This document shows, one piece after another, positions 1 through 5,382 of a stretch of DNA of 8,957 bases. Position numbers and translations under genes: made by a program. Source of the DNA: Oscillospiraceae bacterium. Lineage in GTDB: Bacteria; Bacillota; Clostridia; Oscillospirales; Ruminococcaceae. Location: contig WRIP01000040.1 in the NCBI GenBank assembly GCA_009782665.1, positions 1-8,957 of the forward strand. The letters are read 5' to 3'. The notes under the pieces were generated by a model. The model was not told where the DNA came from. It was given only the letters and a program-made list of their open reading frames with translations, and did no database searches. Positions within the stretch are counted from its first letter, which is position 1, and each line of letters starts with the position of its first letter.

Positions 1-419
1 TTACCGATTGTGAGTATGCGATTTTAGCTATTACCGATATCGAGGGTAATCCCTATTGTGTTCCGATTTCACCGGTAATCGAAAAAGGTAACATCTACTT
101 TCATAGTGCAACAGAAGGAAAAAAGATTGATTACCTCAAGTCAAATCAAAATGTCTGTATATCTGCAGTCAGTTATTCGAAATTACTACCATATAGTTTT
201 TCAACTGAATACAAGAGTGCAATTGCCTACGGTAAGGCAACATTTATAGAAGACAATGAAGAAAAAACACATGTCTTGAGATCAATCACAGAGAAATATG
301 CCTTAGCTAACCTAGAAAACTTCGATGCTGAAGTAACTTCATCTATTAAACGAACACTGGTAGTTAAGATTCAGGTAGATAACATCACCGGAAAAGCAAA
401 TATCAGTGACGAATCGTGA
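1..419 (+). CDS. Nim-like / pyridoxamine 5'-phosphate oxidase-fold flavoprotein, 3' part
   Basis: The gene runs in from the left edge; the first whole codon is at base 3 and the stop TGA is 417-419, leaving 138 residues. The stretch with ITDIEGNPYCVPIS, followed by IYFHSATEGKKIDYLK, is typical of the split-barrel FMN-binding family that holds NimA-type 5-nitroimidazole resistance proteins and other PNPOx-like proteins. Further on, the YGKATFIEDNEEK strand and a C-terminal VKIQVDNITGKAN strand also match that family. Members are usually about 150-165 residues, so only the N-terminus is missing. The family binds flavin in the cytoplasm, but substrates vary and most chromosomal copies have no known one, so nitroimidazole reduction should not be assumed. 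No gene follows on the same strand; the next gene is convergent. Confidence 0.85.
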   Translation, partial: TDCEYAILAITDIEGNPYCVPISPVIEKGNIYFHSATEGKKIDYLKSNQNVCISAVSYSKLLPYSFSTEYKSAIAYGKATFIEDNEEKTHVLRSITEKYALANLENFDAEVTSSIKRTLVVKIQVDNITGKANISDES

Positions 420-428
420 TACAAAAAA

Positions 429-457
429 ATCAGAAACTTCTAGAAGAAGTCTCTGAT
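429..457 (-). terminator. Intrinsic terminator of the small membrane protein gene
   Basis: An inverted repeat with arms ATCAGAAACTTC and GAAGTCTCTGAT (one mismatched/wobble position, 5-nt loop) lies between the two convergent genes. A run of seven A on the + strand at 423-429 becomes a U-tract after the hairpin in the leftward direction. It therefore best serves the minus-strand gene at 479-880. Rightward it has no T-run, so any effect on the Nim-like gene would be weaker. Confidence 0.7.
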
Positions 458-478
458 CTGATGTTGAAATAGCAGATA

Positions 479-880
479 CTATCCCTGAAGCTTCTTGTTC
501 TGATAGGCTCCTAAGAGATAAAGTCCGGGAATCACAAGACCGGTAAACAAACTCATTGTATTGAAGTTGCCGCCGATAATACCTATGATGTTGCCCAGTA
601 GTGATAAAGCAATGCAGAAGAAACCATAAAAAATGCATTTATCTGCTTTTGCTGGATTTGCGGCATTCTTCGTACCAACAATACCAGCGATAAAGGATAC
701 TACTGCACTGACAATAATGAGCAGGGCTGAAATAAACAGTAAAAATGTACCTGATTCAGCAATCGCCAGCAGCACTATTAACCCTAGTATGACAATTAAG
801 GACAGAATTATCTGAAGGCTGCCTCCGATTATCATCAGTATTCCGCATATTTGTAACAATTTGTTCTTTTTCAGTTCCAT
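479..880 (-). CDS. Small four-helix integral membrane protein, unknown function
   Basis: A 133-residue protein read leftward from ATG (880-878). A near-perfect ribosome binding site, GGGAGGTATT, sits directly before the start. A short basic N-terminus (MELKKNK) precedes four strongly hydrophobic segments at about residues 9-41, 45-69, 82-103 and 108-126. Between segments 2 and 3 is a polar loop (KNAANPAKADK). The protein ends in a basic tail (QNKKLQG), so both ends are probably cytoplasmic. There are no catalytic motifs, and the only cysteines lie within helices. I do not recognise the family; its build resembles the small uncharacterised membrane proteins common in Bacillota. It is transcribed alone, away from the ABC transporter genes. 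Confidence 0.8.
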   Translation of the reverse strand: MELKKNKLLQICGILMIIGGSLQIILSLIVILGLIVLLAIAESGTFLLFISALLIIVSAVVSFIAGIVGTKNAANPAKADKCIFYGFFCIALSLLGNIIGIIGGNFNTMSLFTGLVIPGLYLLGAYQNKKLQG

Positions 881-935
881 AATACCTCCCTACGAACTTA
901 AATTTACAGGTTGTTCTACTGTATTTATTAACCTG

Positions 936-965
936 ATTATGATAGTCTAATTGTATATTCTACAA
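936..965 (-). promoter_or_regulatory. Possible promoter of the small membrane protein gene
   Basis: Read leftward, TTGTAG (complement of 960-965) and CATAAT (complement of 936-941) are separated by 18 bases and lie about 55 bases before the start codon. The match is moderate only. Confidence 0.3.
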
Positions 966-966
966 T
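950..966. repeat. Short inverted repeat in a divergent intergenic region
   Basis: ATTGTA and TACAAT flank a 5-base spacer (TATTC), a perfect 6-bp dyad. It lies in the roughly 230-base gap between the leftward membrane-protein gene and the rightward ABC genes, overlapping the possible leftward -35 box. Its size suits a dimeric repressor, but one dyad in AT-rich DNA is weak evidence. A poor rightward promoter candidate (TTGAAT 980-985, TATGAG 1004-1009, spacer 18) lies just downstream. Nothing else was seen in 881-1112. Confidence 0.25.
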
Positions 967-1112
967 CTGAAATAGTCAATTGAATTTCATGTGTTTATGT
1001 CTTTATGAGACAAATTTCCCAAATATTTACCTAAAAATTGATAAATCATTATTCAAAAAAACAGGTGTTACATCCGCTAACCGATGAGTTTGCTATAACG
1101 AAACGAGGAAAT

Positions 1113-1901
1113 ATGATAAAAACATATATCCAAACATTCCAAAAGTATCGATATCTGCTGGGTAATCTGATTACCCGAGACTTAAAGATAAAGTATCGCC
1201 GTTCGGTGTTAGGTTTATTATGGAGTCTTCTCAACCCAATACTGATGATGTTGCTGCTTGACGCAGTATTCTCCATGCTCATCGGAGCAAGCGAAATCGA
1301 GAACTACCCACTATATGTTATATTAGGGCAAACACTATTTAGTTTCTTCAGTGAAGCCACAAACGGTGCACTTGAATCGGTTGTCGGATCTTCTGCTTTG
1401 ATGAAAAAGATATATGTACCGAAATATGTCTTTCCTCTTGAAAAGGTCCTATACTCCTTCATCAATCTGCTGTTCTCAATGCTTGCTGTACTAATCGTCT
1501 TGATGTTTAAACCCATTGCCGCTAGTTTTACTATGTTCTTAATAGTAATCCCGTTGGGGTTACTATTAATCTTCACAATAGGGTTCGGTTTTATTCTAGC
1601 GGTATTATACTCATTCTTCAGAGATATTAAGCATCTATACTCGGTTTTGATACTGGCATGGATGTATCTCACCCCGGTCATCTATCCGCTCAGTATTGTT
1701 GAAAACACCCCGGTGGTCGGTCTCATTGTGAAGTTCAATCCTCTCACTTGGTATATTACGTATTTTCGAGATTTATTTCTCTATGGTACAATTCCCAACC
1801 TGACGACCACATTGATATGTATTGCATACTCATTCGGTATGTTCATATTAGGTCTTTTTGTATTCCGAAAAGCTCAGGATAAGTTTATACTTCATCTGTA
1901 G
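1113..1901 (+). CDS. ABC-2 type polysaccharide/teichoic acid exporter permease (Wzm/TagG type)
   Basis: A 262-residue membrane protein of the ABC-2 export family that moves undecaprenyl-linked polysaccharide or teichoic-acid chains across the membrane. The N-terminal cytoplasmic amphipathic region with RDLKIKYRRSVLGLLWSLLNP (about residues 22-42) is the family hallmark. About six membrane segments follow, near residues 35-57, 67-90, 115-132, 140-166, 176-192 and 230-250, including the YLTPVIYP motif (about 185-192). I chose ATG 1113 because GAGG lies 4 bases upstream and the length fits the family (about 255-270). A TTG at 1038 would add 25 residues but has no ribosome binding site. The ATPase gene follows after 22 bases, so the two form a transporter operon. 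No glycosyltransferase or ligase gene lies in the window, so the cargo is unknown. Confidence 0.9.
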   Translation: MIKTYIQTFQKYRYLLGNLITRDLKIKYRRSVLGLLWSLLNPILMMLLLDAVFSMLIGASEIENYPLYVILGQTLFSFFSEATNGALESVVGSSALMKKIYVPKYVFPLEKVLYSFINLLFSMLAVLIVLMFKPIAASFTMFLIVIPLGLLLIFTIGFGFILAVLYSFFRDIKHLYSVLILAWMYLTPVIYPLSIVENTPVVGLIVKFNPLTWYITYFRDLFLYGTIPNLTTTLICIAYSFGMFILGLFVFRKAQDKFILHL

Positions 1902-1923
1902 TCGACACCCCTAAAGGAGATTT

Positions 1924-2661
1924 ATGAGTAGTAATGATGTAATCATCGTAGATAATGTTACTATGCGGTTTCGCATAAATAACGAAAAGGTTGATAGTAT
2001 CAAAGAATTCCTCATACGTATTGTAAAGCGGAGTCTGACCTATCGGAGCTTTAATGCGCTTGAAGATATATCAATAAACATAAAAAAAGGTGAGGTATTC
2101 GGTATAATCGGGTTGAACGGCAGCGGTAAGAGTACATTACTCAAGGTAATCTCCGGAATATATAAACCGACTAAAGGAACCTCAACAGCGTTTGGTACTA
2201 TCTCTCCCCTTATTGAGTTAGGTGCGGGGTTTGAGGATGAACTGACAGCTAGAGAGAATATCTTTTTGAATGGCTCGATCCTCGGATATTCTAAAAACTT
2301 TATGTTGGGAGTACTCGATGAGATTGTCGATTTTTCAGAGCTACATGAATTTCTTGATGTACCGATAAAGAACTTCTCTTCAGGAATGCGTGCAAGACTG
2401 GGCTTTGCTATAGCTACGGTCATAAAGCCGGAAATACTGATTGTCGACGAAGTATTATCAGTAGGAGATTATCGTTTCCAAGAGAAGAGTGAAAAAAGAA
2501 TAACTGAGTTGTTTGACGGTGAAACGACCGTAATTATTGTATCCCATACATTGCGTCAAATTGAACGATTGTGTACCAGAGTCTTATGGCTTGAGGATGG
2601 CAAAGAAGTAATGTGTGGTCCGACAACTGAGGTATGTAAAGCCTACAAGACGCAGAACTGA
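1924..2661 (+). CDS. ABC transporter ATPase of polysaccharide export (Wzt/TagH type, short form)
   Basis: The 245-residue nucleotide-binding partner of the permease just upstream. It has Walker A GLNGSGKST (63-71), a Q-loop region LIELGAGFEDELTARENI typical of the Wzt/TagH branch (96-113), signature FSSGMRARL (151-159), Walker B ILIVDE (171-176), D-loop SVGD (179-182) and H-loop His208. It stops soon after the H-loop and D/E-rich end, so it lacks the C-terminal carbohydrate-binding domain of Wzt and the long extension of Bacillus TagH. This suggests that export is coupled to synthesis without end-cap recognition, as in short-form members of the family. AAAGGAG at 1913-1919 is a strong ribosome binding site. 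All ATPase motifs are intact. No terminator is evident before the tRNA promoter. Confidence 0.92.
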   Translation: MSSNDVIIVDNVTMRFRINNEKVDSIKEFLIRIVKRSLTYRSFNALEDISINIKKGEVFGIIGLNGSGKSTLLKVISGIYKPTKGTSTAFGTISPLIELGAGFEDELTARENIFLNGSILGYSKNFMLGVLDEIVDFSELHEFLDVPIKNFSSGMRARLGFAIATVIKPEILIVDEVLSVGDYRFQEKSEKRITELFDGETTVIIVSHTLRQIERLCTRVLWLEDGKEVMCGPTTEVCKAYKTQN

Positions 2662-2678
2662 GAACCGCTTAAAATCAT

Positions 2679-2707
2679 TTGACTTATTTACAGTTTTTCT
2701 GTAGAAT
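2679..2707 (+). promoter_or_regulatory. Promoter of tRNA-Gly
   Basis: TTGACT (2679-2684) and TAGAAT (2702-2707) are separated by exactly 17 bases. Initiation would fall about 35 bases before the tRNA, giving a short 5' leader for RNase P to remove. Confidence 0.7.
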
Positions 2708-2749
2708 AGCTCATGCAGTCGATTACCTAAACTATTAAAAAATAAACTC

Positions 2750-2823
2750 GCGGGTGTAGTTCAATGGTAGAACACCAGCCTTCCAAGCTGGATACGTGGG
2801 TTCGATTCCCATCACCCGCTCCA
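2750..2823 (+). tRNA. tRNA-Gly (anticodon TCC), CCA encoded
   Basis: A complete cloverleaf. The acceptor stem pairs GCGGGTG (2750-2756) with CACCCGC (2813-2819), with discriminator T2820 and encoded CCA at 2821-2823. The D-loop contains AATGGTAG. The anticodon stem is CCAGC/GCTGG around loop CTTCCAA, giving anticodon TCC at 2782-2784. The T arm holds GGGTTCGATTCCC. It is a single-copy gene here with its own promoter. tRNA genes are common integration sites, and the compositionally different block begins downstream of this one. I found no second copy of its 3' end in the window. Confidence 0.97.
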
Positions 2824-2835
2824 AATGGGAGTTAT

Positions 2836-2876
2836 GCGAACTCTCCCCGATGGTTTTTCGTCGGGGAGACGTTCGC
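2836..2876 (+). other. Long GC-rich hairpin after tRNA-Gly
   Basis: Two nested perfect stems: outer GCGAAC (2836-2841) with GTTCGC (2871-2876), inner CTCCCCGA (2843-2850) with TCGGGGAG (2861-2868), and a 10-base loop containing TTTTT. There are 14 base pairs in all, with a small internal loop. No U-run follows on either strand, so it is not a canonical terminator. It could still define the tRNA 3' end or act as a processing signal. The rest of 2877-2979 holds a small CCTCG/CGAGG hairpin (2927-2940) and two copies of CGGTTCAA (2887 and 2942). I see no gene there. Confidence 0.6.
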
Positions 2877-2979
2877 GGTAGTGTTCCGGTTCAACTAATA
2901 ATCTTAAAACTGAACGAAAAAATATTCCTCGTTGGCGAGGACGGTTCAAAAATGAGCTAATCACCACCTAAAATATTAG

Positions 2980-3008
2980 TTGCTTTTTCTACTTGGCCGT
3001 GCTATAAT
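2980..3008 (+). promoter_or_regulatory. Extended -10 promoter of the thrS attenuator and operon
   Basis: TTGCTT (2980-2985), a 17-base spacer and a perfect TATAAT (3003-3008), preceded by the extended element TGC (3000-3002). Transcription should begin near 3014-3016. A small CCTC/GAGG hairpin at the very 5' end of the RNA (3019-3030) is followed by the leader-peptide ribosome binding site. Confidence 0.8.
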
Positions 3009-3052
3009 GTTTTTTTGACCTCATTTGAGGACACACTGAAAGGGAATCCATT

Positions 3053-3097
3053 ATGTCGCATCAACACATGAACACCACCACTACCATGACGAGTTAG
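3053..3097 (+). CDS. Threonine-rich leader peptide of the thrS attenuator
   Basis: A 14-codon open frame encodes MSHQHMNTTTTMTS and then TAG (3095-3097). Five of the 14 residues are threonine: ACC ACC ACT ACC at 3074-3085 and ACG at 3089-3091. A good ribosome binding site, AAAGGGA (3039-3045), lies 7 bases before the ATG, about 38 bases after the predicted transcription start. The next gene downstream is a threonyl-tRNA synthetase and the intervening DNA folds into a terminator, so the peptide fits a regulatory role: its translation reports the supply of charged tRNA-Thr. ACC and ACT dominate, so tRNA-Thr(GGU) would be the main species sensed. The peptide itself probably has no other function. 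Confidence 0.85.
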   Translation: MSHQHMNTTTTMTS

Positions 3098-3211
3098 CGC
3101 CTGTTGTCAGCCAATCCGCCGACGACAAGTGTTAGCTCTAAAAGTCGTTGGTGGGTGAAATATGATAGATTTTTTACACCTTACCGACGTTGTTTTCGGT
3201 AAGGTGTTTTT
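3087..3211 (+). promoter_or_regulatory. Ribosome-mediated transcription attenuator controlling thrS-GNAT-asd
   Basis: Hand-paired alternative stems form a chain. A: 3087-3092 with 3104-3109 (6 bp). B: 3104-3108 with 3124-3128 (5 bp). C: 3114-3126 with 3144-3156 (13 bp, three G-U). D, antiterminator: 3146-3157 with 3177-3189 (12 bp, one bulged U). E, terminator: 3176-3187 with 3196-3207. Neighbouring members exclude each other. A ribosome stalled on the Thr codons masks the left arm of A; this frees 3104-3108 for B, B breaks C, D forms, and transcription continues. A ribosome that reaches the stop codon, or none at all, lets C form, so E forms and transcription ends. The logic is the classical one for amino-acid operons. 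Stem B is short and is the weakest link. Confidence 0.75.
3176..3211 (+). terminator. Intrinsic terminator within the thrS attenuator
   Basis: A perfect 12-bp stem, ACACCTTACCGA / TCGGTAAGGTGT, around an 8-base loop, followed at once by TTTTTATTT. This is a textbook intrinsic terminator. It lies 78 bases after the leader-peptide stop codon and about 120 bases before thrS, so it would stop the operon transcript unless overridden. Confidence 0.92.
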
Positions 3212-3244
3212 ATTTGCGTAAACCGATGAAAGAAGGTGATACTC

Positions 3245-3307
3245 TTGACCGAATATATTCGCACCGTCGGTCGGATGACCGTCCGCTCTCCGGCAACCCA
3301 AAAATAA
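3245..3307 (+). CDS. Possible second mini-ORF between terminator and thrS (uncertain)
   Basis: A 20-codon frame starts at TTG 3245, with AAGGTGAT ending 4 bases upstream as a plausible ribosome binding site, and stops at TAA 3305-3307, 21 bases before thrS. It would read MTEYIRTVGRMTVRSPATQK and contains four ACC threonine codons. It overlaps a GGTC/GACC hairpin near 3269-3280. It could couple translation into thrS, be a second sensor, or be chance. A longer frame from ATG 3226 covers the same DNA but has a poorer start. Confidence 0.25.
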   Translation: MTEYIRTVGRMTVRSPATQK

Positions 3308-3328
3308 AATCATAAGGAGAGCATAGTC

Positions 3329-4888
3329 ATGTCAAATTACAAAGACAACCTCATGGAGTTGTTAAAAGAAGCCATAGTCGAATTATATTCGGGGGGCTTG
3401 GTATTCCATGAAATCACGGAGAGCGGATTCTATTGCGATTTCGACCTTTCGGAGCCGTTGAACCCCGAAAAAATCAACGCGATAAACAATCGGCTTTCGG
3501 GCAGGGACATTCCCTGCGCTTACGAACTATCCGGTTTTTCCGGCGCGTATCAGGACGGCGACGCGAACAAAAAGATGCTGCAACGGATTTATGTCGCGGC
3601 TTTTGAAACACAAGCGGAATTACAGGCGCACCGGGACAAAATGGCAAAGGCATTTGAACACGATCACAAAAAAATCGGAGCGCAGCTTGGTATCTTCTCT
3701 ACATCGGATGAAGTTGGGCAAGGGCTTGTTTTATGGCATCCGAAAGGCGCGACAAGCCGGTTCCTGCTTGAACAATTTAGTCAGGCCGCTCACTTGCTCA
3801 ACGGTTATCAATGGGCGTACACGCCGCATATCGGGCGCTCGGAGCTTTGGAAGATTTCGGGGCATTTGGAAAACTTCCGGGACAATATGTACAACCCCAT
3901 CGACATCGACGGCGAAGAATACTATCTTAAACCCATGAACTGCCCGTTCCACTTCATCATCTACAACAGCGAAACACGATCCTACCGCGATTTGCCGATC
4001 CGCATGGCTGAGTTCGGAAACGTGTACCGCTACGAATTATCCGGCACCCTACATGGATTGACGAGAGTACGGGGCTTCACGCAGGACGACGCCCACATCA
4101 TTTGCACACCTGAACAAGTGGAAAGCGAGGTCGCGTTCGCGCTCAAGTTCTCGCTGTACATCCTGCGTTCGTTCGGGCTGACCGAGTTCAAGCCCTACGT
4201 TTCCACCAAACCGAAAAATAAGTCAATCGGCTCGGACGAACAGTGGGCTATGGCGACCGAAGTTTTGAAAAAAGCCGTGGTCGCGGCTGGGCTGGAATAC
4301 GAGATCGACGAGGGCGGCGGAGCGTTTTACGGGCCGAAAATTGACCTGAAACTATACGATTCGCTTGGGCGCGAATGGCAATGCAGCACAATCCAGTTCG
4401 ATTTCAACTTACCCGAACGCTTCAAGATGAAGTATGTCGGCAGCGACGGCAGAAACCACATACCGGTCGTTGTCCACCGGGCACTGTTCGGCAGTATCGA
4501 GCGGTTCTTTGCCTTATTGATAGAGCATTACAAGGGCGATTTCCCATTATGGTACGCGCCGGTGCAGTTCGCCATCGTTCCGATTAACCAGTCCCATAAC
4601 GATTATTGCAAGCGGCTGGAGATAGGCTTGAAAAAGTTAGGGCTGCGGGTTGACGCCGACTACACGGAAACTCATATGCGGGAGAAAATCAAGCGTTTTG
4701 AAACAGAGAAGATCCCATATATCTTCGTGGTCGGCGATAAGGACATTGAAGCGGGCGGATTTTCGGTACGGAGCCGTAAACACGGAAACCTCGGCGTGAT
4801 GAACCTCGAATCACTATCAGAACACATAAAAGACGACCTCGAACAAGGCAAGCCGAAATACATTCTCGCGGAAGGGGTGGAAGTATGA
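3329..4888 (+). CDS. thrS: Threonyl-tRNA synthetase, short form without TGS and functional editing domain
   Basis: A class II synthetase that charges tRNA-Thr. At 519 residues it is over 100 shorter than the usual 640 or so. The catalytic core looks complete: zinc ligands Cys205 (PMNCPFH), His256 (DDAHI) and His383 (VVHRALFGSIERF), motif 2 with Arg234 in the stretch 225-254, and motif 3 with Arg392. An HGTP anticodon-binding domain covers about 410-510. The N-terminal TGS domain is absent. The remaining N2-like stretch (about 1-90) lacks the HxxxH editing motif, replaced by DNLMELLKEA, and also lacks the Cys/His half, so mischarged Ser-tRNA-Thr should not be cleared in cis. AAGGAGA (3314-3320) sits 8 bases before the ATG. 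It heads an overlapping operon behind a Thr attenuator. Probably a second ThrRS beside a housekeeping one; paralogues of this kind can give inhibitor resistance, which is inference here. Confidence 0.93.
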   Translation: MSNYKDNLMELLKEAIVELYSGGLVFHEITESGFYCDFDLSEPLNPEKINAINNRLSGRDIPCAYELSGFSGAYQDGDANKKMLQRIYVAAFETQAELQAHRDKMAKAFEHDHKKIGAQLGIFSTSDEVGQGLVLWHPKGATSRFLLEQFSQAAHLLNGYQWAYTPHIGRSELWKISGHLENFRDNMYNPIDIDGEEYYLKPMNCPFHFIIYNSETRSYRDLPIRMAEFGNVYRYELSGTLHGLTRVRGFTQDDAHIICTPEQVESEVAFALKFSLYILRSFGLTEFKPYVSTKPKNKSIGSDEQWAMATEVLKKAVVAAGLEYEIDEGGGAFYGPKIDLKLYDSLGREWQCSTIQFDFNLPERFKMKYVGSDGRNHIPVVVHRALFGSIERFFALLIEHYKGDFPLWYAPVQFAIVPINQSHNDYCKRLEIGLKKLGLRVDADYTETHMREKIKRFETEKIPYIFVVGDKDIEAGGFSVRSRKHGNLGVMNLESLSEHIKDDLEQGKPKYILAEGVEV

Positions 4889-5382
4889 TACAGCGGCTTA
4901 ATCCATCAGACTTCTCCCTCGCCGCCGAGGTGATCCGCGCGAGTTTTGCGACGGTTGCGAAGGACTTAGGCTTAACCGAACAAAACTGCCCAAAATATGT
5001 GGGGTTTGTAACCACAACGGAGAGATTGCAAACCCATCATAGCTGGGGCTGGTTGATGTATGGATTATACGAAAAAGAACGGCTTGTCGGGTATGTTTCG
5101 ATTTCAAAAGAAGCTGACGGCGTATATGAGATACACAACCTCGCCGTCTTACCAGAGCATCGGCATAAAAGCTACGGCAAACAACTACTCGATTTTTGTA
5201 TGGAGAAAGTTTCGGAATTAGGCGGCATCAAGGTCACTATCAGCATTACGGAAGAAAACACCGTATTGAAAGACTGGTACACCGCATACGGTTTCGTTCA
5301 TACAGGAACGAAGAAATATGAACATTTGCCGTTTACAAGCGGCTATATGAAATTGGAGGTATCATCATGGGAATCAAAATAG
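4885..5382 (+). CDS. GNAT-family N-acetyltransferase
   Basis: A 165-residue cytoplasmic acetyl-CoA-dependent acetyltransferase. The GNAT core is clear: a VGYVSISKEADGVYEIHNLAVLPEHR-type beta4 region (68-93, key residues I83, L86, V88), the acetyl-CoA loop RHKSYGKQLL (93-102; the usual first Gly of RxxGxG is Ser96), and the C-terminal AYGFVHTG strand (134-141) common in the family. The ATG overlaps the thrS stop in an ATGA arrangement, so translation is coupled to thrS. The asd start lies inside its 3' end. The substrate cannot be read from the sequence. Context suggests something tied to threonine, threonyl-tRNA or an amino-bearing ThrRS inhibitor, as GNATs that acetylate aminoacyl-adenylate analogues (MccE type) do for microcin C. 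This is inference only. Confidence 0.9.
   Translation: MIQRLNPSDFSLAAEVIRASFATVAKDLGLTEQNCPKYVGFVTTTERLQTHHSWGWLMYGLYEKERLVGYVSISKEADGVYEIHNLAVLPEHRHKSYGKQLLDFCMEKVSELGGIKVTISITEENTVLKDWYTAYGFVHTGTKKYEHLPFTSGYMKLEVSSWESK

Noticed and set aside
339..815. Overlapping open frames 339-638 (-) and 633-815 (+)
   Set aside because: They overlap the clear membrane-protein gene, the Nim-like gene and the terminator, and have no recognisable protein features.
1038..1112. TTG start giving a 25-residue longer ABC permease
   Set aside because: No ribosome binding site precedes it, and the family begins at the MIKTYIQTFQKYR-like helix. The ATG at 1113 with GAGG is preferred.
2825..2881. 18-codon frame starting just after the tRNA-Gly CCA
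   Set aside because: It has no ribosome binding site and is wholly explained by the hairpin at 2836-2876.
2940..3328. T-box riboswitch upstream of thrS
   Set aside because: No T-box sequence (GGGTGGNACCGCG-like) or specifier-loop arrangement is present. The translated Thr-rich peptide and alternative stems explain the region better.
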